50,163 bases of DNA from Saccharopolyspora oryzae (GTDB taxonomy: Bacteria > Actinomycetota > Actinomycetes > Mycobacteriales > Pseudonocardiaceae), in contig NZ_JAQGLA010000054.1 in NCBI RefSeq assembly GCF_027853915.1, forward strand, positions 1-50,163, read 5' to 3'. This document shows positions 25,242 to 33,461 of the stretch, piece after piece (the first letter of the stretch is position 1; every line of letters begins with the position of its first letter). Both the position numbers and the translations under genes were made by a program. Below the pieces are notes generated by a model. That model was not told where the DNA came from and made no database searches. It saw only the letters and a program-made list of their open reading frames with translations.

Positions 25242-27160
25242 CAGTTCTCCGCGGGTGCGAGGTGGAAGGTGAAGTCGAGTCGCCGCCAGCTGTCGACCTG
25301 GCGGCCGTCGGGGGCGGGACCGTCCTGCGCCGGCATGTCGACGACCAGCTCGTCCTTGACGCCGAACACGGTGTCGGAGCCGAGGTACTGCCCGCCGGAC
25401 ACGAACAGCTGGGTGATCAGCTGGCGGTGGCCCGGCGCGTCGATCAGGAAGTGCACGTGCGCGGCGCGGTACGGGTGCCGCCCCACCGCTTGCAGCAGCT
25501 GCCCGACCGGTCCGTCGTCCGGGATCGGGTAGTCCGCGGGCAGGATCGACCAGAAGGTCAACCGGCCGTCGGCACCGGTGCGGAACCGGGCCCGCAGGAC
25601 CGGCCCCTCCTGCTCCGGCAGCTGCACGTCGTAGAAACCGTCCTCATTGGACTGCCACACGTCCACCACGGCGTCGGAGACGGGAGCGCCGTCCGGATCG
25701 GTGACCGCGATGTCGCACCACAGCGGCTCACCGGGCAGGCCCTGGGCGATGTCCGCGCCGTGCTCGGCGGGCGGCGGGCCTTCCACGTAGAACGGGCCCA
25801 GCACCGCCGAGGGCGTGGTGTCCGGGGTTCGGGAGTTGGTCAGCAGGTCCACCGCGCTGGAGACGCCGAGGGTGTCGGACAGCAGCACGAACTCCTGGCG
25901 GGTGTCGCTGCACAGCTGGCCGGTGCGGGTCAGGAAGTCGATCGCCCGGCCCCACTCCGCGTCGGTCACGTCGTTGCTGACCACGTACTCGTGCAGGTGC
26001 CGGACCAGGTCGGTGAGCAGCTGCTTGGCCCGCGGGTCGGGCGTCGCGTCGAAGCTGGCCACGACCTGCTCGGTCAGCCGCGCGAGGGGTGAGCCCCCAC
26101 CGGAGCTCGGCCGGTCACCGCGCCAGGCCCCGGTCAGCAGCACCTCGATGTCGTCGCGGACGAGTTCGCGCGGGTTCGGGTAGGGCTTGGCCACGGCCAG
26201 GTCGGCGGCCTCCGCGATCCCGGACTCGGGCATGCCGAGCTCCCGCAGCGACGTCGGGCCGCCCAGCGAGGCGATCAGGTCGTGCACGCCCGCCGGGGCG
26301 TCGGCAACGCCCAGCGCCTCGGCGATGCGCTGCATCGCCTCTGGTGCGGCCGGGGCGTTGTAGGCCATGGCGTGCGGGAGCACCACGGTGTGCGTTTCCG
26401 CGTGCGGCAGGTCGAAGGTGCCGCCGAGGGTGTGGCACAGCTTGTGGTGCAGGCCCATGCCGACCGCGCCCAAGCAGGTACCCGCCAGCCACGCCGCGTG
26501 CAGCGCGTCCGCCCGGCCGTCGAGGTCCCGGGGGTCGGCGGCGATGCGCGGCAAGGCGCGGGCCATGCGGCCGATCGCGTCGAGCGCCATGCCGTCGACG
26601 ACCGGGTTGGCCTGCTCCGAGTAGAGCGCCTCCACGGCGTGCGCCATCGCGTTGATGCCGCTGGTCACCGACATCGCCACGGGGAGCCCGAGGGTGAGCT
26701 CCACGTCGTAGACGACGGTCTCCGGCAGGACCGCGGGCGAGGACCGGGTGGTCTTGCGGCCGTCAGCGGTCTCGCCCAGCACCGGGGTGACCTCGGAGCC
26801 CGCGTAGGTGGACGGCAACACCACCTGCGGGATGTCGGTGCGAACGGCGATCGCCTTCGACAGGCCGGTCGTGGAGCCGCCGCCGACCGCCACCACGCAG
26901 TCCACCGCGTGCTCGCGGACCACCGCCAGCGCCTGCTCGGTGACCTCCACCGGCGTGTGCATGGCAGCCCCGTCGAACCGCGCGACGGCGAGCTCCCCCA
27001 GCTGCCCGGCGATCTCGTCCACCGCCTCGGCCAGCGGTGGGCTGCCCAGCAGCAGCACCCGGGAGCACCCCAACCGCTGCACCTCGTCCCGAACCTGCCC
27101 GCGAGTCCCGGCGCCGAACACCACGCGCGCGGGATTCATCGCGTAGACGAAGGTCCGCAT
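25241..27160 (-). CDS. Maleylacetate reductase-hydroxyquinol 1,2-dioxygenase fusion
   Basis: A 639-residue bifunctional protein. Residues 1-345 are an iron-type alcohol dehydrogenase of the maleylacetate reductase branch (VAVGGGSTTGLSKAIA, LPSTYAGSEVTPVLGETADGRKT in parts, and His-rich MGLHHKLCHTLGGTFDLPHAETH). After a Gly/Ser linker (346-358), residues 360-639 are an intradiol dioxygenase with the hydroxyquinol-type N-terminal helical domain, LGPFYVEGPP, and the Fe(III) ligands Tyr510, Tyr544, His568 and His570. It should cut hydroxyquinol to maleylacetate and reduce that with NAD(P)H to 3-oxoadipate. AGGAGGAGGG precedes the ATG. The catalytic residues of both halves appear intact. Confidence 0.88.
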   Translation of the reverse strand: MRTFVYAMNPARVVFGAGTRGQVRDEVQRLGCSRVLLLGSPPLAEAVDEIAGQLGELAVARFDGAAMHTPVEVTEQALAVVREHAVDCVVAVGGGSTTGLSKAIAVRTDIPQVVLPSTYAGSEVTPVLGETADGRKTTRSSPAVLPETVVYDVELTLGLPVAMSVTSGINAMAHAVEALYSEQANPVVDGMALDAIGRMARALPRIAADPRDLDGRADALHAAWLAGTCLGAVGMGLHHKLCHTLGGTFDLPHAETHTVVLPHAMAYNAPAAPEAMQRIAEALGVADAPAGVHDLIASLGGPTSLRELGMPESGIAEAADLAVAKPYPNPRELVRDDIEVLLTGAWRGDRPSSGGGSPLARLTEQVVASFDATPDPRAKQLLTDLVRHLHEYVVSNDVTDAEWGRAIDFLTRTGQLCSDTRQEFVLLSDTLGVSSAVDLLTNSRTPDTTPSAVLGPFYVEGPPPAEHGADIAQGLPGEPLWCDIAVTDPDGAPVSDAVVDVWQSNEDGFYDVQLPEQEGPVLRARFRTGADGRLTFWSILPADYPIPDDGPVGQLLQAVGRHPYRAAHVHFLIDAPGHRQLITQLFVSGGQYLGSDTVFGVKDELVVDMPAQDGPAPDGRQVDSWRRLDFTFHLAPAEN

Positions 27161-27272
27161 GCCCTCCTCCTTCCGCTCGTCGTGTAACTCGGATCACGAT
27201 GCACGGAGTATTGGGCAACGGCACACCTCGACGCCTGCACGTTCTGATCGTGTTCGCGGCACGAAACGCGCA

Positions 27273-28238
27273 TCAACCGGCGCGGCGGACCTCTGCGGGA
27301 GTGGTGCCGAGCCGGTCGCGCATCACCCGGGTCAGGTGCTCCTGGTGGGAGAAACCGCAGGCCACGGCGATCTCGGCGATGGGCTGCTCGCCGGTCCGCA
27401 GCAGCCGGCACGCCTGGTCCAGGCGCAGCCGCACCAGGTAGCGGTGCGGGGCCACGCCGGTGCGCGCTTTGAACCGCCGTGAGAACTGGCTGACGCTGAG
27501 CCCGGCGACCGCGGCGAGGTCGGCCAGCGGCAGGGCTTCACCGAGGCGGGCCCGCATCAGCTCCTGCACCGCGCCGAACTCCCGGTCGGCGAGTCCAGCG
27601 ACGTCCGGGAGCACCGGCCGGCGGACGCTGTGGCGGCGGGCGAGGTGGGCTCCCAGCAGGCAGCTGAGCTGGTCGACGTAGGTGCGGGCGGACGGCTCCC
27701 AGTTGCGCACCACCTCGTCCAGCGACAGGACCAGCTGTTCCAGCAGCGGGTCCGTCCCGCCGAACTCCTCGGCCAGTTCCACCGGGCCACCGGCGGCCTC
27801 CTGCAGCGCAGCATCGCTGAGGTAGACGTGCACGGTCTGCAGCTCCCCGCCGAGCTCGACGGACAGGTCGCGGTCCGCGGGGTGCAGGAACAGCCCGCCC
27901 GCCGGGATCCGGCGGGACTCGGCGAAGCGCTGCCCGCGGCGGACCGTCACCGGACCGTCGAGGTGCAGGATCACCAGGTGGCTGGCGGCGGCGTCGAACG
28001 CCGCCCGGTAGGGCTGCTCGCGCTGGGTGGAGAGGTAGAGGTGCGGCCAACCGAGACCGGCGCTGGTCCGCGTCGGGTCGACCCAGGGCTGCCCGAGGAT
28101 GCCGTGGGTTTCGCGCAAGCCCAGCTCCGCAACCACACCCGGAGGATACGCAGCGCCACCACCGCTCACAAGGCGCGTCCCGGTCGGCACCGGACGGTCA
28201 CGAACCATCCGGAACGGATCGTCCCGGGCTTCGACCAC
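27273..28238 (-). CDS. AraC-family transcriptional regulator
   Basis: About 321 residues. The N-terminal half is a cupin-like sensing domain of the AraC-binding-domain-like type (ILHLDGPVTVRRGQRF, GGLFLHPADRDL); the C-terminal 100 residues contain two HTHs (LADLAAVAGLSVSQFSRRFKARTGVAPHRYLV and IAEIAVACGFSHQEHLTRVMRDRLGTTPAEVRR, each in parts). It lies directly upstream of the hydroxyquinol genes on the same strand and most likely activates them. Start is uncertain: GTG 28238 or ATG 28208, neither with a good ribosome-binding site. Confidence 0.85.
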   Translation of the reverse strand: MVEARDDPFRMVRDRPVPTGTRLVSGGGAAYPPGVVAELGLRETHGILGQPWVDPTRTSAGLGWPHLYLSTQREQPYRAAFDAAASHLVILHLDGPVTVRRGQRFAESRRIPAGGLFLHPADRDLSVELGGELQTVHVYLSDAALQEAAGGPVELAEEFGGTDPLLEQLVLSLDEVVRNWEPSARTYVDQLSCLLGAHLARRHSVRRPVLPDVAGLADREFGAVQELMRARLGEALPLADLAAVAGLSVSQFSRRFKARTGVAPHRYLVRLRLDQACRLLRTGEQPIAEIAVACGFSHQEHLTRVMRDRLGTTPAEVRRAG

Positions 28239-28380
28239 ACCCAGATCTAGTCCTCATTGGACATTCCATCTCGACCGGTCCGCGGCGGCGATCCGAGGAG
28301 CGTCCAACATGGATATTCATCCTCTGCGATTTGCCAATGTTTTCCCGGTAATTCACATTCTTCAAACAGTCAGATACGCC

Positions 28381-28409
28381 TTGACAGTGTTTCCGGACTG
28401 CCCTAGTTT
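28381..28409 (+). promoter_or_regulatory. Near-consensus rightward promoter
   Basis: TTGACA and TAGTTT separated by exactly 17 bp. No rightward protein gene follows for more than 5 kb, so the transcript is probably a small RNA. Confidence 0.55.
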
Positions 28410-28415
28410 CAGACT

Positions 28416-28508
28416 CGAAGTCCGGGATGTGACGCGGAATTCGCGTCCAACAATCGGGGGTCCGCTCAGGTCTGGCGGCGGGGGCGGACCCCCACCCGGG
28501 CGATTTTT
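28416..28508 (+). ncRNA. Candidate small non-coding RNA
   Basis: Starting about 7 nt after the -10 at 28404-28409, the sequence contains a hairpin GACGCG-GAATT-CGCGTC (28431-28447) and a GC-rich hairpin with 10-bp arms GGGGGTCCGC and GCGGACCCCC (28456-28465, 28484-28493), followed by a T-run at 28504-28508. The layout promoter, two stems, T-tract is that of a roughly 90-nt sRNA. The gap of 10 nt between stem and T-run is longer than ideal. Ends and existence are inferred from sequence only. Confidence 0.35.
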
Positions 28509-28562
28509 CATTTCACCGCAACAAATCCCTCGAAGCACGAGTAAATCGAAGAAGCACGAGTT

Positions 28563-28609
28563 CGCCCTGTCCGATGTGGATTTTCTCCAAATCCACGTCG
28601 GACAGGGCG
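28563..28609 (-). terminator. Long terminator hairpin behind the lyase gene
   Basis: A 21-bp stem with one G-U pair and a 5-nt loop (arms beginning CGCCCTGTCCGA), 17 nt after the polysaccharide lyase stop. It can act in both directions. Confidence 0.65.
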
Positions 28610-28625
28610 GAAAACTCTCCCGGTC

Positions 28626-29432
28626 CTATTGTTCGGGTTCTTCGTCCACCGCCTCCCCCGCGGATGAATCCGATTGCGGCGCAACATCGGCGTAGCTGGT
28701 GCCGACCTTCGCGTTGGCGAGGTAAGCGGTGGCCTCGCCCTTCACCCCGTCGGAGCGGTACACACCCCACTTGTCGGTCACGAAGTCCGCCCGGAGGGTG
28801 GCGCCGGAGAACTGCTCCTGTCCGTCGAGGAGCTGTTCCTCGCCGTTGTACCAGAACCGGACCCAGCCCTGGCCCGGGTCGCTGGAGATGTGCACGCCGA
28901 CGACGAAGCTGTTCCAGCTCTGCCGCGGCATCGGGATCTCCCACAGCCGCGTGGTCTTCAGGTCCGGGTCGTTGTACTCCAGGTCGAGCACGTCACCCCG
29001 GGCGCGCAGCGACAGCGGCGGCGTGGCAGCGCCGGATCCGTAGTCCTTGAGCTGCCACAGCGCCACCCACTCCCCGTCCTCCGTCGGCAGCGGATCCCAC
29101 ATCGACTCCCAGCCGATGTAGTAGGTGTCGCCCTCGGTGAACCGCAGCCGATCGCCGTCGGCGGTGCGGTGCCCGCGCGTCTCCACGCGGACCCGCTCCG
29201 AGCCCTGCTGCTCGCCGGAGGTGTGCATCCGGTACACCGAGCCGTGCTCGCCCTTCGGGTCGTCGACCACGTCGACGCTGCCGGGTTTCTCCTCGACGCC
29301 CTCGAAAACCGAAGTGCCGCGGGAGGTGTCGGCTTCCCAGGACGTCGACGGGGCGAGCAGGGCCGAGCCCGACAGGAGCACTGCCGCACCGACCGCGACG
29401 CCCGCGCTGAGCAGTCGTCGCACCCCGATCAC
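28626..29432 (-). CDS. Secreted polysaccharide lyase (heparin lyase I-like fold)
   Basis: A 268-residue secreted protein. It has an N-terminal signal (RRLLSAGVAVGAAVLLSGSA region) followed by a beta-jelly-roll of the Polysacc_lyase family: DTYYIGWESMWDPL, EWVALWQLKDYG, SWNSFVVGVHIS, GWVRFWYNGEEQL and DKWGVYRSDGVKGEATAYL. Relatives include glucuronan, alginate and heparin-type lyases acting by beta-elimination. The GTG start overlaps the stop of the GH5 gene (GTGA), so the two are co-translated. The C-terminus ends in a Glu/Asp/Ser-rich tail. Glycan specificity is unknown. Confidence 0.75.
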   Translation of the reverse strand: MIGVRRLLSAGVAVGAAVLLSGSALLAPSTSWEADTSRGTSVFEGVEEKPGSVDVVDDPKGEHGSVYRMHTSGEQQGSERVRVETRGHRTADGDRLRFTEGDTYYIGWESMWDPLPTEDGEWVALWQLKDYGSGAATPPLSLRARGDVLDLEYNDPDLKTTRLWEIPMPRQSWNSFVVGVHISSDPGQGWVRFWYNGEEQLLDGQEQFSGATLRADFVTDKWGVYRSDGVKGEATAYLANAKVGTSYADVAPQSDSSAGEAVDEEPEQ

Positions 29433-30439
29433 CGAACCCGCTCGCGCACCCACTCGCCGGCGGGCTTGAGCTGGTCGTACGGTCCGGCGTCGCAGGTGCC
29501 TTCCTTGAACACCGCGCCGGATCGCGAGTCGTCGGAGTAGTTCCAGTTGGTCCAGCTGATGTTCTTCTCGGCCATCAGGTCGAGGTAGCGCTGGGCCATG
29601 TCGAAGTCGTTGCCGCCGTCGCCGGTGGCCTCCTGCGTGCCGAACTCGGTGACGAACATCGGCAGCTGGTCAGCCGCGCGCGAGAGCGTGTTCAGGTACT
29701 CGTCGCCGTGCGAGGCCGCGTAGAAGTGGAAGGTGTACATGATGTTGTCGGCGTTGACCGGGTTGTCCACGACTTCCTTCTCGTCGGCGTCCTCGGACAC
29801 GCCCAGCGACGACCAGGCGCGGGTGCCGACCAGGACCACCGAGTCCGGGTCCTGCTCGCGGATCACCGGGATCAGCTCTTCGGCGTAGCCCTTGATCTCG
29901 TCCCAGCTGACGCCGCTGGGCTCGTTGGCGATCTCGTAGAGCACGTTCGGCTTGTCCTTGTGGCGCTGCGCCACTTCGGTGAAGAACGTCTTGGCCCGGT
30001 CCAGGTTGAAGTTCGGGTCGCCCGGGTCGAGCATGTGCCAGTCGATGATCGCGTACATGCCGCGCTCGGTGGCGTCGTCGACGTAGTTGTTCACCATCTC
30101 GGTGAACTTCGCCGGGTCGTCCTCGTAGCCGCCTTCCTGGATGTACATGGAGATCCGCAGCACGTCGGCCTGCCAGTCCTGGGCCAGCACGTCCAGCGAT
30201 TCGTCGTTGACGCACTGGCTGTACCACTGCAGGCCGTGCGTGCTCATCCCCCGCAGCTGCACCGGAGCACCGCTGCTGTTGCACAACTTCATCCCGCACA
30301 CGGACAGGACCCCGTTCTGCGCGACGGGGGTCAGCCCAGCGGGAGCGGTCGCACCGGGCGCAGCGGCCTGGGCCGCGGTGCCGGTCACGAGTAGAGTCGC
30401 GGCGATGGCCACCGCGCGGACAGCGTTCTGCCACCTCAT
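29429..30439 (-). CDS. Secreted glycoside hydrolase family 5 (cellulase-like)
   Basis: A 336-residue secreted glycanase. A Sec signal (VRAVAIAATLLVTGTAAQAA) precedes a GH5 TIM barrel: LRGMSTHGLQWYSQ, IDWHMLDPGDPN, acid/base Glu173 in YEIANEP and nucleophile Glu265 in VTEFGT. It closely resembles endo-beta-1,4-glucanases. No carbohydrate-binding module is present. The ATG at 30439 is 6 nt after GAGGAG; the ATG at 30445 abuts it and is too close. The gene forms a two-gene operon with the lyase, headed by a palindromic operator. Confidence 0.88.
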   Translation of the reverse strand: MRWQNAVRAVAIAATLLVTGTAAQAAAPGATAPAGLTPVAQNGVLSVCGMKLCNSSGAPVQLRGMSTHGLQWYSQCVNDESLDVLAQDWQADVLRISMYIQEGGYEDDPAKFTEMVNNYVDDATERGMYAIIDWHMLDPGDPNFNLDRAKTFFTEVAQRHKDKPNVLYEIANEPSGVSWDEIKGYAEELIPVIREQDPDSVVLVGTRAWSSLGVSEDADEKEVVDNPVNADNIMYTFHFYAASHGDEYLNTLSRAADQLPMFVTEFGTQEATGDGGNDFDMAQRYLDLMAEKNISWTNWNYSDDSRSGAVFKEGTCDAGPYDQLKPAGEWVRERVR

Positions 30440-30479
30440 CGGCATCTCCTCGGTCGAAGGCGATCCTGGCGGCGGAGAA

Positions 30480-30500
30480 ATCGGAAACTTAGTTTCCGAT
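30480..30500. promoter_or_regulatory. Operator-like palindrome before the GH5-lyase operon
   Basis: ATCGGAAAC and GTTTCCGAT are perfect 9-bp arms around TTA, 41 bp before the GH5 start. Such sites before secreted glycanase genes usually bind a LacI- or similar repressor released by an oligosaccharide. No regulator gene is adjacent. Confidence 0.6.
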
Positions 30501-30583
30501 TGCGGGCCACGCTAGCTACCGGGGAGAAACACCGTCCATACCCTGCAAAAGGGACTTGTCAACGCCGAGCACGACTGGTAGTC

Positions 30584-30617
30584 GCAGGCATTCGTCCTGG
30601 TCAGCGCGAATGCCTGC
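30584..30617 (-). terminator. Terminator hairpin behind the acyl-CoA dehydrogenase
   Basis: GCAGGCATTCG and CGAATGCCTGC, perfect 11-bp arms with a 12-nt loop, start 26 nt after the stop codon. Confidence 0.6.
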
Positions 30618-30642
30618 CCGCTTTCCCGGGACTCGCCGGCGA

Positions 30643-31803
30643 TCAGGTCAGCGCGTCGACGCCGGTGAGGGACCGGCCGATGATCAGCTTCTGCACCTGG
30701 CTGGTGCCCTCGTAAAGGGTCAGCACCCGGGCGTCGCGGAGGTACTTGCCCACCGGGTACTCGTCGATGAACCCGTAACCTCCGAAGACCTGCAGCGCGT
30801 TGTTGGCCACCTTGACGGCGGTCTCGCTCGCGTGCAGCTTCGCCATCGACGACGCCTTGGTCAGCGCCTCCCGGGACACCCCGCGCTCGGCCATCGAGGC
30901 AGCGCGCAAGGTCAGCAGCCGCGCCGCCTCCACCTCCACCGCGGAATCCGCGAGCAGTTCCTGCACCAGCTGCCGGGACGCGATCGGCTTGCCGAACTGC
31001 ACCCGCTCCCCCGCGTACCGGGTCGCAGCGCTCAACGCCGCCTGCGCGACGCCGACCGCGCCCGCGGCAACCGAGATCCGGCCCTTGGTCAGCGCGCCCA
31101 GCGCGATGCCCAGCCCCTTGCCGACCTCGCCGAGCCGCGCCGAATCCGGCACCCGCACCTCGTCGAGCACCAGCTCGGCGGTGGCCTGGCCGCGCAGGCC
31201 GAGCTTGCCGTGCACGGTGTTGGCGGTGAAGCCGGGCGAATCGGTGGGCACCAGGAAGGCCGTGATGCCCCGACCGCCGTCGTCGCTGGTGCGCGCGAAC
31301 AGCAGCGCGACCTTCGCCCAGGTCCCGTTGGTGATGAACATCTTCTGGCCGGTGATCACCCAGTCCCCGCCGTCGCGGCGAGCGCGGGTGGTCAGCGACC
31401 CCGGGTCGGAACCGGCATCGGGTTCGGTCAGCGCGAAGCATCCGAGCCCTTCGCCGCTGCTCAGCATCGGCAGCCAACGCTGCTTCTGCTCCTCGGTGCC
31501 GTAGCTGGCGATGGACTTGCTGACCAGACCCAACGACACCGACACGATGCCGCGCACCGAGGAATCACCGCGACCGAGCTCCTCGATGACCAGCGCGTAG
31601 CTGACCATGTCGGCCTCGACCCCGCCGTACTCCTCGGGAAGCGTGAGCCCGAGGAACCCGAGTTCGCCGAGCTTGCGCACGATCGCCAGGTCGACCTCCT
31701 CGCGGCGGTCCCACTCGCGCACGTGCGGCACGATCTCGGCGTCGACGAACTGCGCCGCCATCTCCTTGAACGCGGTCTGGGTGTCGGTCAGTTCGAAGTC
31801 CAC
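30643..31803 (-). CDS. Acyl-CoA dehydrogenase
   Basis: A 386-residue flavoenzyme for the first step of beta-oxidation or a related acyl-CoA desaturation. Typical motifs are CFALTEPDAGSDPGS (FAD/substrate contact), WVITGQKMFITNG, and FGGYGFIDEYPVGKYLRDARV, with the catalytic base in TLYEGTSQVQ. The GTG start has AGAGGAAG 5 nt upstream. It belongs to the short/medium-chain class; Glu in the YEGTS position is the usual one. The 3-hydroxyacyl-CoA dehydrogenase gene lies upstream on the same strand, 137 bp away. Confidence 0.9.
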   Translation of the reverse strand: MDFELTDTQTAFKEMAAQFVDAEIVPHVREWDRREEVDLAIVRKLGELGFLGLTLPEEYGGVEADMVSYALVIEELGRGDSSVRGIVSVSLGLVSKSIASYGTEEQKQRWLPMLSSGEGLGCFALTEPDAGSDPGSLTTRARRDGGDWVITGQKMFITNGTWAKVALLFARTSDDGGRGITAFLVPTDSPGFTANTVHGKLGLRGQATAELVLDEVRVPDSARLGEVGKGLGIALGALTKGRISVAAGAVGVAQAALSAATRYAGERVQFGKPIASRQLVQELLADSAVEVEAARLLTLRAASMAERGVSREALTKASSMAKLHASETAVKVANNALQVFGGYGFIDEYPVGKYLRDARVLTLYEGTSQVQKLIIGRSLTGVDALT

Positions 31804-31846
31804 GATCTTCCTCTTGCTGGTCGGTGTTGCGCGCGCACCACGACGA

Positions 31847-31934
31847 GAGCGAACGGACTGCCCGCCCCAGTAGACGGCGCGAACGGTCCGTTCGCTCGAT
31901 CGGCAATGCGCGGGGCCAACGGTCCGTTCGCCCC
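31847..31934. repeat. Three copies of a GCGAACGGTCCGTTCGC-type palindrome
   Basis: A half copy GAGCGAACGGAC (31847-31858), a full palindrome GCGAACGGTCCGTTCGC (31879-31895) and a near-full copy around ACGGTCCGTTCGCC (31919-31932) crowd the 137-bp gap between two genes. The first copy can pair with the second. They may be REP-like extragenic elements serving as transcript-end structures for the 3-hydroxyacyl-CoA dehydrogenase gene. Confidence 0.5.
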
Positions 31935-31940
31935 GATGCG

Positions 31941-33461
31941 TCAGGTGAGCAGGTCTTGCGGGGTGGTGCCGGTCTCGGTGAGGTCCAGGCCGAGCTCGGC
32001 GCGCTCGACCAGCCAGCGGCTGGGCCGGTAGCGCGGGTCGCCGGTCGCCGAGTGCAGGGCGCGCAGGATCGACAGCACCCGGCGCGGACCGATGTGCTGG
32101 CCCCACTCCAGGGGTCCGCGCGGGTAGCCGAGCGCGAGCCGCACGGCGGTGTCGATGTCGGCCGGGCTCGCCAAGCGCTGCTCGGCGATGAAGCAGCTCG
32201 TGTTGACGATCGCGGCGACGATCCGCTGCGCCACCATGCCCGGGCTGTCGCGCACCACCGTCACCGCACGACCGGTCGCGGCCAGCGCGGCCCAGGCGGA
32301 TCGCGCGAACTCCTTGTCGCAGGCCGGGTGCACGGACAAGACGTAGCGGGTCTCGGTGCTCAGCGGATCCACACCACACACCCGCGCGACGGGCAGATCA
32401 GCCGACCGCGCGGCGCCCGCAGCGCTGTGCCCGTGCGGCATGACCAGCACGACCGCCTCGTCGGAGGGTTCGGCACCCCGCTCGACCCGCACACCCGCGC
32501 CTTCCAGCGCGTCGAGCAGGTCGGTGCTGTCCGACCAGACCGGGTGCGCCACCGAGTCCGGGGCCTGCGGTTCGGGGTCCTCCTGCTTGACGCCGTCGAC
32601 GTAGGAGTAGAAGCCCTCCCCCGTCTTGCGGCCGAGCAGACCGGCCTCCAGGCGGGTGCGGGTGATCGGCGACGGGCGCAGCCGCGGGTCGCCGTAGTAG
32701 CCGGACCAGATGCTCTCCATCGCCGGGTGGGTGACGTCGAGCCCGGTCAGGTCCATCAGCTCGAACGGGCCCATCCGCAGGCCCAGCACGTCGCGGCAGA
32801 TCCGGTCGACGTCCGAGGTGGAGGCCAGGCCCTCGGCGAGGATCTGCAGCGATTCGGTGACCAGTCCGCGACCGGCGTGGTTGACCAGGAAGCCGGGGGT
32901 GTCGGTGGCGCGCACCGGCGTGTGGCCGAACCGGCGCACCAGCTCCACCAGCGCGTCGGGGATCCACGCCGCGGTCCGGGCCCCGGGGATCACCTCGACC
33001 AGGCGCATCAGCGGCACCGGGTTGAAGAAGTGCAGACCGGCCAGCCGGCTCGGGTCGGCCAGCGCGGTGGCGATGGAGGTGACCTGCAGCGAGCTGGTGT
33101 TGGTGGCGAACACGGCGTGCGCCGGGCAGATCTTCTCCAGCTCGGCGAACAGCTCGCGCTTGGTGTCCAGGTCCTCGCGGACCGCCTCGATCACCAGGTC
33201 GCACTCGGTGGGCGCCAGCGGGCTGTCCACCGGCCGCAACCGGTCCCGCGCGGCGGCTGCCTGCTCGGCAGTCATCTTGCCCTTGCCGGCCAGCTTGTCG
33301 AACATCCGGCCGATCTGGTCGACCGCGCCGGCCACGGCCTCGGTGCGCGCGTCGGCGAGCTCCACGGTCAGGCCCGCCGCCGCGGCGATCTGCGCGATGC
33401 CGCGCCCCATCACCCCGGTGCCGATCACCCGCACCGCGTTGACCTGCTGCGCCCACTGCAT
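31941..33461 (-). CDS. 3-hydroxyacyl-CoA dehydrogenase (PaaH-like, two C-terminal domains)
   Basis: A 506-residue NAD-dependent dehydrogenase oxidising 3-hydroxyacyl-CoA to 3-oxoacyl-CoA. The Rossmann motif is VIGTGVMGRGIAQ (12-24), the catalytic His lies in LHFFNPVPLMRLVEV, and NTSSLQVTSIA is the substrate loop. Two tandem 3HCDH C-terminal domains (about 185-285 and 405-490) are visible, as in phenylacetate-pathway PaaH. GGGAGG sits 7 nt before the ATG. Together with the acyl-CoA dehydrogenase and the divergent thiolase it could carry beta-oxidation-like chain cleavage. Confidence 0.9.
   Translation of the reverse strand: MQWAQQVNAVRVIGTGVMGRGIAQIAAAAGLTVELADARTEAVAGAVDQIGRMFDKLAGKGKMTAEQAAAARDRLRPVDSPLAPTECDLVIEAVREDLDTKRELFAELEKICPAHAVFATNTSSLQVTSIATALADPSRLAGLHFFNPVPLMRLVEVIPGARTAAWIPDALVELVRRFGHTPVRATDTPGFLVNHAGRGLVTESLQILAEGLASTSDVDRICRDVLGLRMGPFELMDLTGLDVTHPAMESIWSGYYGDPRLRPSPITRTRLEAGLLGRKTGEGFYSYVDGVKQEDPEPQAPDSVAHPVWSDSTDLLDALEGAGVRVERGAEPSDEAVVLVMPHGHSAAGAARSADLPVARVCGVDPLSTETRYVLSVHPACDKEFARSAWAALAATGRAVTVVRDSPGMVAQRIVAAIVNTSCFIAEQRLASPADIDTAVRLALGYPRGPLEWGQHIGPRRVLSILRALHSATGDPRYRPSRWLVERAELGLDLTETGTTPQDLLT

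Larger units (their letters stand above)
28239..28625. other. Low-GC intergenic region
   Basis: About 390 bp, clearly richer in A/T than its surroundings. It should contain the promoter of the AraC gene (leftward). It also holds a near-consensus rightward promoter, two hairpins forming a candidate small RNA, and a long terminator hairpin at its right end. A reading frame from ATG 28309 with GAGGAG 8 nt upstream exists but looks non-coding. Confidence 0.5.

Noticed and set aside
28256..28310. TTGGAC/GTCCAA inverted pair as an attachment site or mobile-element end
   Set aside because: Six-base arms 40 bp apart are expected by chance, and no integrase or transposase is nearby.
28309..28695. Plus-strand frame of 128 codons with GAGGAG 8 nt before the ATG
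   Set aside because: Composition lacks the G/C-rich third-position bias of real genes here, it runs through a strong promoter, two hairpins and a terminator, and it overlaps the end of the lyase gene on the other strand. No family resemblance.
31804..31940. Short CRISPR-like array
   Set aside because: Only two to three short palindromic units with unequal gaps and no cas genes.
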